From CAVUBL01 sp963837945 (GTDB lineage Bacteria > Acidobacteriota > Thermoanaerobaculia > Multivoradales > DATKCC01): a stretch of 64,000 nucleotides of DNA. A program made the translations under genes and the position numbers. The stretch covers positions 372,001-436,000 of the forward strand of contig CAWIQD010000016.1 of assembly GCA_963837945.1 (NCBI GenBank), read 5' to 3'. This document shows, one piece after another, positions 55,263 through 63,988 of this stretch. The notes beneath the pieces were generated by a model that saw only the letters and a program-made list of their open reading frames with translations, had not been told where the DNA came from and did no database searches. Each line of letters begins with the position of its first letter. Position 1 is the first letter of the stretch.

Positions 55263-56960
55263 CTAGCTCGGCGGGCCGAGCCACCACGAGCGCAGGTACC
55301 ACAGCGCGGCGAGCAGGTTCGGCCGCGTGTCGTGGAGCCGGCGGTCGACGCCGTTGACCCGCATCGACTCCCACATGAAGGTCATCGGCTGGTCGCGGTG
55401 GAGGATCTGCTGGATCCGGTGCAGGATCGGCTCGGCCTCGGCGAGGTCGGGCAGCGTCTCCATCTGCTCGATCAGGTGATCGACCTCGGGGTTCGAGTAG
55501 GCGGAGAAGTTGCCGCCCCCACCACCGATCTCGCTCGTGTGGAAGGCGTAGCGCATGTCGAGGCTGGTCGGCATCGCCCAGGCCGAGAGCACCGCGTCGA
55601 AGTGCTGGTTCTGGGTCTGGTTCATCATGGCGTTGAACTCGACGACGCGGGGGCGGGCTTCGATCCCGATCCGCTTGAGCTGCTCCTGGATCATGACCAC
55701 GGCGTTGATGCGCTCCTGGTTGCCCTGGTTGGTCAGGATCTCGAAGGAGAACGGCCGGCCGCCCCGGTCGAGGATTCCGTCGCCGTCGTGGTCGGTCCAG
55801 CCGGCCTCGGCGAGGAGCTTGCGCGCGCCCTCGGGGTCGTAGGGCCAGGGCTCGATCGAATCGTCGTGGGCCCAGTTGTTGGCGACGACGGGCGAGGTCG
55901 CGATGCGGGCCCAGCGGCCCCACAGGGCGTCGATGATCCGCTGGCGGTCGATCCCCAGGGTCAGCGCCTGGCGCACGCGCACGTCGGCGAACATCGGGCG
56001 CTCGAGGTTCCACGCGACGTAGGAGTAGACCCGGTGCCAGTAAGCCTCGACCCGGGTGGCCTTCGAGGCCTCGACGCGCGGGATGTCCTGGGCCGGGATC
56101 TGCTCGACGAACTGGAGGTCGCCGGCGAGGAGCTGGTTGACCTGGTTGCTCTTCTCGGGGATCAGGCGCAGGACCACCCGGTCGAGGTGCGGCAGGTCGG
56201 GGTCGAAGTAGCGCGGGTTGCGCACCAGCACGAGCTCCTGTTGCGGGGTCCAGCGCTCGAGCTCGAAGGGTCCGTCGACCACCAGGTGGTCGCGGAAGTA
56301 CTCGGAGCTCTGGCGCCACTCGGCGAACGGCACCTTGCCCCACGCGTGCTTGGGCAGGACGACCCCTTCGCAGGTGGTGTTGAACTGGTCGGGGCTGACC
56401 TTCGAGTAGTGGAACCGGACGGTCAGCGGATCGACCACCTCGACGTCCTCGATCGAGTCCTTGAGGTAGGCGCTCGGCCAGGCGACGCCCGGATCGGTCT
56501 GGGCCTGCCAGGTGAAGCGCACGTCCTCGGCGGTCACCGGCTCGCCGTCGCTCCACACGACGCCGTCGCGCAGATGGAAGGTCAGGGTCAGGTGGTCGGC
56601 CGACCACTCCCAGGAGCGGGCGAGCTCGGGGTCCCAGGTCGGCGGGTGGTCCTCGGAGTTCGGGTTCTCGTCCGCCAGGTGGAGGAACATCTGGTAGATC
56701 ACGTCGGTCAGGGCGCGGGTGAAGGTGGCGGTCAGCTCGTTGACGCCGTCGATGTCGCTGATCGTCCCGATCACCACGGTGCCGCCGCGACGGGGCGTGG
56801 CGTCGGCGCTCGCGGCCGGGCGGGGCGCGGGCTCGGGAGGCGGGTTCGTCCGGTCGCGGGCGCCGCAACCGCCGAGCGCGCCGAGCGCGGCCACGGCGAG
56901 GGCTGCGACGGCGAGCCGGAGACCGCGGCGCGTCCGGGCTGGTGAATCAGAGCCTGTCAT
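55263..56960 (-). CDS. Extracellular solute-binding lipoprotein, family 5 (DppA-like)
   Basis: The start ATG 56960 gives a lipoprotein signal with lipobox LGGC at about residue 30. A Pro/Ala-rich tether leads to the SBP_bac_5 fold: LARSWEWSADHLTLTFHLRD, VWSDGEPVTAEDVRFTWQ, DVRVRQALTLGIDRQRII and YDPEGARKLLAEAGWTDHDG. It should bind peptides or similar solutes and deliver them to the two permeases downstream. It is the first gene of this operon. Confidence 0.92.
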   Translation of the reverse strand: MTGSDSPARTRRGLRLAVAALAVAALGALGGCGARDRTNPPPEPAPRPAASADATPRRGGTVVIGTISDIDGVNELTATFTRALTDVIYQMFLHLADENPNSEDHPPTWDPELARSWEWSADHLTLTFHLRDGVVWSDGEPVTAEDVRFTWQAQTDPGVAWPSAYLKDSIEDVEVVDPLTVRFHYSKVSPDQFNTTCEGVVLPKHAWGKVPFAEWRQSSEYFRDHLVVDGPFELERWTPQQELVLVRNPRYFDPDLPHLDRVVLRLIPEKSNQVNQLLAGDLQFVEQIPAQDIPRVEASKATRVEAYWHRVYSYVAWNLERPMFADVRVRQALTLGIDRQRIIDALWGRWARIATSPVVANNWAHDDSIEPWPYDPEGARKLLAEAGWTDHDGDGILDRGGRPFSFEILTNQGNQERINAVVMIQEQLKRIGIEARPRVVEFNAMMNQTQNQHFDAVLSAWAMPTSLDMRYAFHTSEIGGGGGNFSAYSNPEVDHLIEQMETLPDLAEAEPILHRIQQILHRDQPMTFMWESMRVNGVDRRLHDTRPNLLAALWYLRSWWLGPPS

Positions 56961-57107
56961 CGGGGATCTCGGTGGGATCGTATCCGCGCGGCCGGGGAGG
57001 GTCAACCATCGCGGGCGGCGCGGCGGGGAGTGGCGGGGAGCGGTGGGAGCCGCACGGGCCGTGCTCCGGCGGGCGTGGGCGCCGGAGCGCGGTGCTATTG
57101 TCGACTC

Positions 57108-58643
57108 GTGCCCCGCTCCTCTCGCAAGCCCTCCAAGACCACGGCACGCCGGCTGATCGTGCCCCTCGTCGTCCTCGGCCTGATCGTGGTCCTCGACCTC
57201 GTGCTCTTCGGCTGGCTGATCTTCCGGTCGCTGTCCCAGCGCGAGATCGAGCAGGTGCTGATCGAGACGCGCCACGAGGCGGAGGACCTCTCGGGCCGGA
57301 TCGCCGACCAGGCCTCGGCCGAGGGCAAGGACCTGTTCACGGTGCTCGCCGTCGAGCACGACACGCGGACCTACATCGACTCCGTCCTGCGCCAGCGCGG
57401 GGTGGTCAGCTCGGTGCGCGTGTTCGACAAGGACGGCGCCCTGGTGTACGAGGCGACCGGCGACCTCAAGAAGCCGGTCGGCGGCGCGCCGGTCCTCGAT
57501 CTGGATCGCCCTCGCGAGTTTCCGGGCGACGTGCGCACCGAGGAGGAGGTCAAGCGTTCCCGCTACCAGGTCGAGGAGCCGATCGGCAAGTTCGGCGTCC
57601 TGCGCATCGGGATCAGCGAGGAGGACCTCCAGGCGCGGATCGGCGAGCTGCGCCACGACCTGATCGGCCAGACGGTGACCCTGGGGGTGGTCACCACGCT
57701 GCTCCTGACCGGCGCCTTCCTCCTCATCTGGGCCCTGATGCGCCGCAGCCAGAGGTTCGAGGAGCAGGCCGTCGAGGCCGAACGGATGGCCTACATCGGG
57801 ACCCTGGCCTCGGGCCTGGCGCACGAGATCCGCAACCCCCTCAACTCGCTCAACCTGAACATGCAGATGCTCGAGGAGGAGATCGGAGAGCGCGGTGCGG
57901 CGCCCTCCGGCGGCCGGCTCCTGGGGATCACTCGGGTCGAGATCGCGCGCCTCGAGCGGCTGGTGACCGACTTCCTCTCCTACGCCCGGCCGCGGCCGCT
58001 CGAGCTCGAGGAGATCCCGGCCGCGGAGCTCCTCGAGCAGGTGCGCGAGCTCCTCGCCGGCGAGGCGCGCGGGCGCGGCGTCGAGCTGGTGGCGGCGGAT
58101 CGCAGCGGCGGCGCCACGGTGCGCGCCGATCCGGGCCAGATGCGCCAGCTGCTCCTCAACCTCGCCCAGAATGCCCTGACCGCCGCCGAGGAGGCGCGGC
58201 GGGGCGACCGGGAACGAGCCCCGAGGGTGGTGCTGGGGGCGGAGCGAAACGGGGCCTGGGTGGACCTGGTGGTCGAGGACGAAGGCCGGGGAATCCCGCC
58301 CCAGGACCTCGACCGGATCTTCGACATCTTCTTTTCGACCCGCAAAGGGGGGACCGGGCTGGGCCTCGCGATCGTCGACCGGATCGCCCGCAACCACGGC
58401 GGGACGGTGGACGTCGCCAGCCAGCCGGGCGAGGGGACGACGGTGCGGGTTTCGTTGCCGGCGGCGGCAGAACGAGGCGACGCGGAGCCGCGGACGGAGG
58501 ACCCGGCGCAGAAGCGGGCCGAGGTCGCGAGCTGGCTCGCGGCGAGCCGGAGCGGCCGTCTGCGGGGCGGAGGGGCAAAAAACGAGGAGCCCCGCCTCGA
58601 GAGGCGGGGCTCCGGAACCGCGCCGTGGAAGCGCGTCGGTTGA
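57108..58643 (+). CDS. Membrane sensor histidine kinase
   Basis: Two membrane segments (LIVPLVVLGLIVVLDLVLFG and VTLGVVTTLLLTGAFLLIWA) enclose a periplasmic sensor of about 150 residues. The kinase core has ASGLAHEIRNPLNSLNLNMQ, NLAQNALTAAEEA, DEGRGIPPQDLDRIF and GTGLGLAIVDRIARNHGG, the NtrB/AtoS type. GTG 57108 is chosen because it gives a short basic N-terminus. The last 20 codons run through the hsp20 terminator hairpin, so the C-terminal tail is probably not functional sequence. No response regulator is adjacent. Confidence 0.88.
   Translation: MPRSSRKPSKTTARRLIVPLVVLGLIVVLDLVLFGWLIFRSLSQREIEQVLIETRHEAEDLSGRIADQASAEGKDLFTVLAVEHDTRTYIDSVLRQRGVVSSVRVFDKDGALVYEATGDLKKPVGGAPVLDLDRPREFPGDVRTEEEVKRSRYQVEEPIGKFGVLRIGISEEDLQARIGELRHDLIGQTVTLGVVTTLLLTGAFLLIWALMRRSQRFEEQAVEAERMAYIGTLASGLAHEIRNPLNSLNLNMQMLEEEIGERGAAPSGGRLLGITRVEIARLERLVTDFLSYARPRPLELEEIPAAELLEQVRELLAGEARGRGVELVAADRSGGATVRADPGQMRQLLLNLAQNALTAAEEARRGDRERAPRVVLGAERNGAWVDLVVEDEGRGIPPQDLDRIFDIFFSTRKGGTGLGLAIVDRIARNHGGTVDVASQPGEGTTVRVSLPAAAERGDAEPRTEDPAQKRAEVASWLAASRSGRLRGGGAKNEEPRLERRGSGTAPWKRVG
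58586..58613 (-). terminator. Rho-independent terminator of hsp20, inside the kinase 3' end
   Basis: GGAGCCCCGCCTC and GAGGCGGGGCTCC form a perfect 13-bp stem. On the minus strand it is followed within three bases by a run of six T (complement of 58577-58582). It lies 37 bp downstream of the hsp20 stop. The hairpin is part of the coding sequence of the convergent kinase gene. Confidence 0.85.
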
Positions 58644-58649
58644 TCGCGG

Positions 58650-59099
58650 TCAGTTGATCGCGATCTTGCGCGGCTTGGCCTCCTCGGCCTTCGGCACCTC
58701 GATCGTCAGAATGCCGTCCTTGAAGGACGCCTTGACCCCCTCGGGGTCGACCTGGCTCGGCAGCGAGAAGGTGCGCAGGAAGTTCCCGTAGGACCGCTCG
58801 ATGCGGTGGTAGTTCTCCTCCTTGGCGTCCTTCTCGAAGTGCCGCTCACCGGAGAGCTTGAGCAGGTTGTTCTCGAGGGTGATCTCGAGGTCCTTCTTGG
58901 TCAGGCCCGGCAGCTCCGCTTCGACGAAGAAGGAGCTCTCCGTCTCGCGGATGTTGACCAGGGGCATCCACGCGCGGTTCGAGACGTCTTCGCTCGGCTG
59001 GAGGCTCTCGTTCAAGAAAGTGTCCATGAAGCGGGCGAACGGGTCGCGGGTGGCGAAGATGTTGGCCGTCGGATTCCAGCGGGTGAGGGTGGTGCGCAT
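58650..59099 (-). CDS. Hsp20-family small heat-shock protein
   Basis: The alpha-crystallin domain spans about residues 45-140: VNIRETESSFFVEAELPGLT, LKLSGERHFEKD, then the signature GNFLRTFSLPSQVDPEGVKA followed by SFKDGILTIEVPK. It holds unfolding proteins for refolding. AAGGAGG lies six bases before the ATG. The mRNA leader is about 125 nt from a near-consensus promoter. Confidence 0.95.
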   Translation of the reverse strand: MRTTLTRWNPTANIFATRDPFARFMDTFLNESLQPSEDVSNRAWMPLVNIRETESSFFVEAELPGLTKKDLEITLENNLLKLSGERHFEKDAKEENYHRIERSYGNFLRTFSLPSQVDPEGVKASFKDGILTIEVPKAEEAKPRKIAIN

Positions 59100-59228
59100 C
59101 GTGGCCTCCTTGAGTTCGTGTCGTCGGGTTGGTCTTGTCTGCTCGTCTATCCGCGTGGCCTCGGAGCCGGCGGCTCCGGGGCCTCGGTCAGCGGGGGCGC
59201 GTCACTCGCCTCCCTCGCTGACGTGTTC

Positions 59229-59257
59229 ATGATAATACCTGGCTCAGATCCTGTCAA
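59229..59257 (-). promoter_or_regulatory. Near-consensus promoter of hsp20
   Basis: On the minus strand, TTGACA (59257-59252), 17 bp, TATCAT (59234-59229). It matches 11 of 12 sigma-70 consensus bases, the best promoter in the window. The surrounding 60 bp are AT-rich in an otherwise very GC-rich region. I see no CIRCE inverted repeat. Confidence 0.75.
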
Positions 59258-59350
59258 GGACTTTTTCTGGCTTGGGTCCAAAATATTAGTCCGACGCCAT
59301 CAAGTACGCGAGTGATATCGTTCCGCTCCTGGACCGAGGGGAACCGTTCG

Positions 59351-59515
59351 ATGGAGAGTCCCGACTACTTGATCTGCCTCAACTGCGAGACCCCGGGCTA
59401 CGTGTTCGAGTGGCGCGACGGGAAGGTCCTGGAGGCCCTGTGCGAGGTCTGCGGCAACGATGACCCGGACGAGTTCATCACGCCTTCCGACCTCGACGAG
59501 CTCTCGGGGGGCTGA
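59351..59515 (+). CDS. Small zinc-ribbon protein
   Basis: The 54-residue protein has two CxxC knuckles (YLICLNCETPGYVFEW and EALCEVCGNDDPDEF), so it should bind one zinc ion. The acidic end reads TPSDLDELSGG. GAGGGG lies nine bases before ATG 59351. It starts an apparent two-gene unit with the methyltransferase five bases downstream. Its role is unknown. Confidence 0.7.
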   Translation: MESPDYLICLNCETPGYVFEWRDGKVLEALCEVCGNDDPDEFITPSDLDELSGG

Positions 59516-59519
59516 GGCC

Positions 59520-60155
59520 GTGCCGCCGGCCGATCCCTCCGCCCTCGGGGCGCGACCCCGGCTCCACGTCGGCTGCGGCCGCTCTCCCCTCGCGGGCTGG
59601 GTCAACATCGACGCCCAGGCCCTTCCCGGGGTCGACGTGGTCGCGGACGTCACGGGCGGGCTGGAATTCAGCGGCTGCGAGGCGGTCTACGCCGAGCACT
59701 TCCTCGAGCACCTGCGGATCGACCACGCCCTCGACTTTCTCGCCGAGTCCCGACGGGTGCTGGGCGAGGGCGGCCTGCTGCGGCTCTCGACCCCCAACCT
59801 GGACTGGGTGTGGGTCACCCACTACGGGCTCGGCGGGCCGGACGAGGTCAAGCAAACCATGGCGATCCACCTGAACCGGGCCTTTCACGGTTGGCAGCAC
59901 CAGTTCGTCTGGAACCGCGAGCTCCTCGCCGAGGCGCTGGAGTCGGCCGGCTTCACCGGCCTCGAGTGGTGCCGCTACCGGGAGAGCCGGCACGAGCTGT
60001 TCCGGGGGATCGAGCGACACGAGGCGTACTCCGACTACGGCGATCTTCCCCACGTCCTGATCGTCGAGGCGACCCGCGGACCGGAGGCCCCCGAGCGGCT
60101 CGCGGCGTTGCGCTCGCGCGTCGAGCGCGATTTCCTCGCGCACCTCAAGGGTTGA
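59520..60155 (+). CDS. SAM-dependent methyltransferase-like protein
   Basis: The class I motif I is RLHVGCGRSPLAGWVNIDAQ, with the acidic residue of the next strand (VNID) and VVADVTGG. The following VYAEHFLEHLRIDHALDFLA and GGLLRLSTPNLDWV fit the methyltransferase 11/DUF-type clade often found in glycan or lipid gene sets. The start is GTG 59520, just after the zinc-ribbon stop. The substrate is unknown. Confidence 0.75.
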   Translation: MPPADPSALGARPRLHVGCGRSPLAGWVNIDAQALPGVDVVADVTGGLEFSGCEAVYAEHFLEHLRIDHALDFLAESRRVLGEGGLLRLSTPNLDWVWVTHYGLGGPDEVKQTMAIHLNRAFHGWQHQFVWNRELLAEALESAGFTGLEWCRYRESRHELFRGIERHEAYSDYGDLPHVLIVEATRGPEAPERLAALRSRVERDFLAHLKG

Positions 60156-60244
60156 CTCTCCGACCGCGGCGGTGTTAGCTTTGGCGGTCCGCGCCCCGCG
60201 GGGCCTCTCTATCCCCGAACGGCAATCTCCAGGAGTGTGCTGAT

Positions 60245-60556
60245 ATGCAGGCGGTCATCGAATCGGGTGGAAAACAGTACCGGGTCGAGCCCGGCGACGT
60301 GATCGACGTCGAGCTGCTCGGCGACCGCGCCGAGGGCTCCGAGGTGACCTTCGACCGGGTCCTCATGGTGCACGGCGACGACGGCGTCAAGACCGGCGAC
60401 GCCCTCTCCGGAGCGAAGGTCCAGGGCGTGCTGGTCGGCGAGGTCGGCGGTCCGAAGATCCGCGTCTTCAAGTTCAAGCGCCGCAAGGGCTATCGCCGCA
60501 CCAACGGCCACCGGCAGGACTATCACCGCGTGCGCATCGAGGACATCGCGGTCTGA
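60245..60556 (+). CDS. rplU: 50S ribosomal protein L21
   Basis: This is the full-length L21 (103 residues), starting MQAVIESGGKQYRVEPGD and ending with the 23S-binding loop FKFKRRKGYRRTNGHRQDY. CAGGAG lies upstream of the ATG. It heads the conserved rplU-rpmA-obgE-nadD-rsfS order found in many bacteria. Confidence 0.98.
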   Translation: MQAVIESGGKQYRVEPGDVIDVELLGDRAEGSEVTFDRVLMVHGDDGVKTGDALSGAKVQGVLVGEVGGPKIRVFKFKRRKGYRRTNGHRQDYHRVRIEDIAV

Positions 60557-60604
60557 ATCTGAATCGACGGCTCCGGCGCCCGGCCGGAGCGAGGAAGCGA
60601 AGTC

Positions 60605-60862
60605 ATGGCACACAAGAAAGGGCAGGGCTCCAGCCGCAACGGCCGCGACTCGAACGCGCAGCACCTCGGGGTGAAGGCCTTCGGAGGTCAGAGCGTCTCC
60701 GGCGGCTCGATCATCGTTCGCCAGCGCGGCACGAAGTTCTTCCCCGGCGACAACGTCGGCCGGGGCAAGGACGACACCCTCTTCGCCAAGACCGACGGCA
60801 CCGTGCAGTTCCGCAACCGGGGCCGCCGCGGCACCTTCGTCAACGTGGTCCCCGCCGAGTAG
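60605..60862 (+). CDS. rpmA: 50S ribosomal protein L27
   Basis: L27 (85 residues) starts MAHKKGQGSSRNGRDSNAQH, with no N-terminal extension of the Firmicutes type that needs cleavage. The core GGSIIVRQRGTKFFPGDNVG follows. The N-terminus reaches the peptidyl transferase centre. Confidence 0.98.
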   Translation: MAHKKGQGSSRNGRDSNAQHLGVKAFGGQSVSGGSIIVRQRGTKFFPGDNVGRGKDDTLFAKTDGTVQFRNRGRRGTFVNVVPAE

Positions 60863-60910
60863 GCGGATTCCCCTTCCGGGCGAGGTCGCTCCCGCCCACC
60901 GAGAGCCCCC

Positions 60911-61981
60911 GTGCATTTCCTGGATGAGTCGGTGATCCACGTCCAGGGCGGGCGCGGGGGCAACGGCTGCGTTGCCTTCCGGCGCGAGAAGTACGTGCCG
61001 CGGGGCGGTCCCTCCGGGGGCGACGGCGGCTACGGCGGGGCGGTCTGGCTGGTCGGCGACGACTCCCTCAACACCCTCTTTCACCTCCGTTTCCGGCAGC
61101 TCTACGCGGCCGAGCGCGGGCGCCACGGCGAGGGCTCGAACCGCACCGGCCGGAGCGGCGACGACCTCGAGATCGCGGTGCCGCTCGGCACCCAGGTCTA
61201 CGACGCCGAAGGCGATGTCTTCCTGGGCGAGATCCTGGAGGAGGGCGGACGCCTCCGGGTGGCGGCAGGCGGCGTCGGCGGCCGGGGCAACAGCCACTTC
61301 AAGAGCTCGACCAACCAGGCGCCGCGGCGCGCCGAGCCGGGAACGGACGGCGAGGAGCGCCATCTGCGCCTGGAGCTCAAGCTGCTCGCCGACGTCGGCC
61401 TGGTCGGCCTGCCCAACGCCGGCAAGTCGACCCTGATCAGCCGCCTGTCGGCCGCCCGCCCGAAGATCGCCGACTACCCGTTCACGACCCTGGTGCCGCA
61501 GCTCGGGGTCGTCGACCGGGGGGCGGCGGAGCGGCCGTTCGTGATCGCCGACCTGCCGGGGCTGATCGCGGGCGCCGCCGAAGGGGCGGGCCTGGGCCAC
61601 CAGTTCCTGCGCCACGTCGAGCGCTGCCGCGTGCTGGTGCACCTGGTCGACCTCTCGGCCGAAGGGAGCGCCGCCGCCGACCTCGCGACGATCGAGCGGG
61701 AGCTCGAGGCCTTCGACCCTGGCTTGCTCTCGCGCGAGCGCTTCGTCGTCGGCAGCAAGCTCGACGCGGCACGCGAGGAGCGGCGCCGAGAGCTCGAGGC
61801 GGCGGCCGGACGGAGGAGCCTCCCCTACCTCGAGGCGAGCGCCGTCTCCGGGCAGGGCCTGCCGGAGCTGGTCGGCCGCGTGGCGAGCGCGCTCGACGCC
61901 AGCCGCGCCGCCGAGCAGGAGCAGGAGGCTCCGCCGGACGACGCCCCCTGGCACCACCCCGCGCCGCCGGAGACCCCGTGA
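60911..61981 (+). CDS. obgE: Obg-family GTPase
   Basis: The glycine-rich Obg fold is N-terminal (GGRGGNGCVAFRREKYVPRG). The G domain has GLPNAGKSTLISRLSAARPK, the Asp-Leu-Pro-Gly of G3 in VIADLPGLI, and SKLD at G4. It acts in 50S assembly and stress response. The start is GTG 60911. The acidic C-terminal tail is short. The stop overlaps the nadD GTG by four bases. Confidence 0.96.
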   Translation: MHFLDESVIHVQGGRGGNGCVAFRREKYVPRGGPSGGDGGYGGAVWLVGDDSLNTLFHLRFRQLYAAERGRHGEGSNRTGRSGDDLEIAVPLGTQVYDAEGDVFLGEILEEGGRLRVAAGGVGGRGNSHFKSSTNQAPRRAEPGTDGEERHLRLELKLLADVGLVGLPNAGKSTLISRLSAARPKIADYPFTTLVPQLGVVDRGAAERPFVIADLPGLIAGAAEGAGLGHQFLRHVERCRVLVHLVDLSAEGSAAADLATIERELEAFDPGLLSRERFVVGSKLDAAREERRRELEAAAGRRSLPYLEASAVSGQGLPELVGRVASALDASRAAEQEQEAPPDDAPWHHPAPPETP

Positions 61982-62694
61982 CGGGCCCGCCCGACGGGCC
62001 GAGAGACAGGGTGGAGGCGTCCCCTGCCCGCGTGGGGAGGGAAGGGGATCGAGGGGATTTGGGGGGCATCCGATTAGGCCTGTTCGGGGGCTCCTTCGAC
62101 CCGATCCACCGCGGCCACGTCCGCCCCGTCCAGGAGGCCCGCCGTCGCTTCGGCCTCGAGAGGGTGATCTACCTGCCGACCGCCAACCCGCCCCACAAGC
62201 AAGACCCGGAGAGCGCGCCCGTCGCGTCCCCGGCGGCGCGCTACGCCATGGTCGAGATGGCCCTCCTCGAGGAGAAGGGCCTTTACGTCTCCGACCTCGA
62301 GCTGCGCCCGGACGGGCCGAGCTACACGGTCGACACCCTGGAGCACTTCGCCCGCCGGGAGCCGTCGGCCGACCTGGTCCTGATCCTCGGCTCCGATTCC
62401 CTGGCCCAGCTTCCCACCTGGCGCCGCTGGCGGGACCTCCTCGAGCTCGCCCGGCTGGTGGTGCTGACCCGCCCGGGCAACGAGATCGCCGGGCTGCGGG
62501 CCGAGCTGGCGCCGGAGCTTCGGGAGGGCCTCGACGGCGGCGCCATCGACGTGATCGAGGACGGCCTGGTCGACGTCTCGTCGACCGTGATCCGCGACCG
62601 GCTGGCCGCGGGCGAGAGGAGCGAGGCCTGGATGGAGAAGTGGATGGCGCCCTTGGTGGTAGACTACATCGAGAAATACGACCTCTATAGATGA
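61978..62694 (+). CDS. nadD: Nicotinate-nucleotide adenylyltransferase
   Basis: NadD makes nicotinate adenine dinucleotide in NAD synthesis. The nucleotide-binding motif is GLFGGSFDPIHRGHVRPVQE, and DVSSTVIRDRLAAGE is the second substrate motif. Translation from GTG 61978 adds about 30 residues before this core, and these residues are encoded by the G-rich dispersed repeat (GREGDRGDLGGI). The family normally begins one or two residues before GLFGG, so the true start may be later, or the repeat has been inserted and tolerated. Confidence 0.94.
   Translation: MTGPPDGPRDRVEASPARVGREGDRGDLGGIRLGLFGGSFDPIHRGHVRPVQEARRRFGLERVIYLPTANPPHKQDPESAPVASPAARYAMVEMALLEEKGLYVSDLELRPDGPSYTVDTLEHFARREPSADLVLILGSDSLAQLPTWRRWRDLLELARLVVLTRPGNEIAGLRAELAPELREGLDGGAIDVIEDGLVDVSSTVIRDRLAAGERSEAWMEKWMAPLVVDYIEKYDLYR
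62039..62070. repeat. Third copy of the G-rich dispersed repeat, in the nadD 5' end
   Basis: It differs from the copies at 46.3 kb by two bases. It lies in the same reading frame relative to the gene (REGDRGD-GGI) and ends directly at the conserved start of NadD. The flanking CGTGGGGAG is shared with copy 2. Confidence 0.8.
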
Positions 62695-63074
62695 GTCCAG
62701 CGACCCCAGCGAGTCAAGCCGCCGTCGACACCGCCGCTCGAGTCCGGGTTGCCGTAGGCGCAGCCCTCGACCGCAAGGCCCAGGACCTGCGGGTCCTCAA
62801 CCTCGGCCCGGTGAGTGACTTCACCGACTACTTCCTGATCGCGACCGGCTCGAGCGAGCGCCAGGTCCAGGCGATCGCCGAGTCGATCCAGGAGGCCCTC
62901 TCCGCCGAGGGCGTGCGCCCGCTCCACCTCGAGGGCCAGCGCGGTGGCCACTGGGTGCTGCTCGATTACGGCGACCTCGTGGCGCACGTCTTCCAGCCCG
63001 AGCCGCGGGAGTTCTACGCTCTCGAGCGCCTGTGGTCCGACGCCGAGGACGAGACGCGACAGTTCTCCAGTTGA
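62691..63074 (+). CDS. rsfS: Ribosomal silencing factor RsfS
   Basis: RsfS (DUF143) binds L14 and blocks subunit joining in starvation. The family core is ALDRKAQDLRVLNLGPVSDF, TDYFLIATGSSERQVQAIAE, then EGQRGGHWVLLDYGDLVAHV and FQPEPREFYALERLW. ATG 62691 overlaps the nadD stop by four bases. The length is 127 residues. Confidence 0.95.
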   Translation: MSPATPASQAAVDTAARVRVAVGAALDRKAQDLRVLNLGPVSDFTDYFLIATGSSERQVQAIAESIQEALSAEGVRPLHLEGQRGGHWVLLDYGDLVAHVFQPEPREFYALERLWSDAEDETRQFSS

Positions 63075-63988
63075 CCCCGGCCCCCGGCCCTCTCGCCCAC
63101 CTCCTCGCCGGCCAGCCCGGGCTCGGCGCCCGCCTCGGTGCCCTCGAGCGGGCGGCGGCGAGCGAGGCCCCGATGCTGGTCGTCGGCGAGCCGGGCTCGG
63201 GGCGCTCCACCCTGGCCCGGACGATCCACGCGGCGAGCGCGCGCTCCGGCGGTCCCCTGGTCGAGGTCGACCCCGGCTCGCTTCCCACCAGCTTGCTCGA
63301 GAGCGAGCTCTTCGGCTATCGCCGCGGCGCGTTCACCGGCGCCGAGACCTCGCGCCCGGGGCGAGTGGCGCGGGCGGCGGGTGGCACCCTGTTGCTCGAC
63401 CACGTCGAGGAGCTGCCGCTCGCCAGCCAGGCCAAGCTTCTGCGACTGGTCGCCGAAGGGGTCTACGCCCCGCTCGGCGGCGCCGAGGCGCGGGCCGACG
63501 TGCGGTTCCTGGCGGTGGGCTCAGAGGATCTGCCGCGGCGGGTGGCGAGCGGCGCCTTCCGGGAGGATCTCTTCTACCGCCTCGAGGTGCTCACCTTCCG
63601 CTTGCCCCCCCTCTGCGAGCGTACCGAGGACCTCCCGGCGCTGATCGACCGGCTCCTGGCCGACCTGGCGGAGCGCTTCGGCCGCCCCGGTCTCACCCTC
63701 GCCCCGGAAGCGCGCGAGTGGATGTACCGGCACCCGTGGCCCGGCAACCTGCGCCAGGTGCGCAACACCTTGGAGCGAGCGCTGGTGCTGGCGGGCGGAG
63801 CCCGCCCTCTCGAGCCCGAGCCGCCCGCCGGCGGCGAGGAGCGCCCGCGCACCCTGGAGGCGGTGGAGGCGGCCGAGATCCGCCGCGCCCTCGCCTACGC
63901 CCGCGGCCACCAGGCCGAGGCCGCCCGCCTCCTCGGCATCAGCCGCAAGGCCCTCTGGGCCAAGCGCAAGCGCCACGGGATCCCGTGA
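63071..63988 (+). CDS. Sigma-54-dependent transcriptional activator (AAA+ and Fis HTH)
   Basis: The AAA+ domain shows Walker A (VVGEPGSGRSTLAR), the sigma-54 contact loop RRGAFTGAE, Walker B (GGTLLLDHVEEL) and the arginine-rich FREDLFYRLEVLTFRLPPL. The C-terminal Fis-type HTH is RRALAYARGHQAEAARLLGI, then SRKALWAKRKRHGIP. There is no N-terminal receiver or sensor domain, only about 25 residues, so control must come from a partner or expression level. TTG 63071 (overlapping TTGA) is the most economical start; GTG 63032 is an alternative. Walker B has His-Val where many have Glu-Ile. Confidence 0.88.
   Translation: MTPAPGPLAHLLAGQPGLGARLGALERAAASEAPMLVVGEPGSGRSTLARTIHAASARSGGPLVEVDPGSLPTSLLESELFGYRRGAFTGAETSRPGRVARAAGGTLLLDHVEELPLASQAKLLRLVAEGVYAPLGGAEARADVRFLAVGSEDLPRRVASGAFREDLFYRLEVLTFRLPPLCERTEDLPALIDRLLADLAERFGRPGLTLAPEAREWMYRHPWPGNLRQVRNTLERALVLAGGARPLEPEPPAGGEERPRTLEAVEAAEIRRALAYARGHQAEAARLLGISRKALWAKRKRHGIP

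Noticed and set aside
59100..59228. RNA thermometer in the 125-nt hsp20 leader
   Set aside because: There are GC hairpins, but I found no segment that would convincingly pair with the AAGGAGG ribosome site or form a fourU/ROSE motif.
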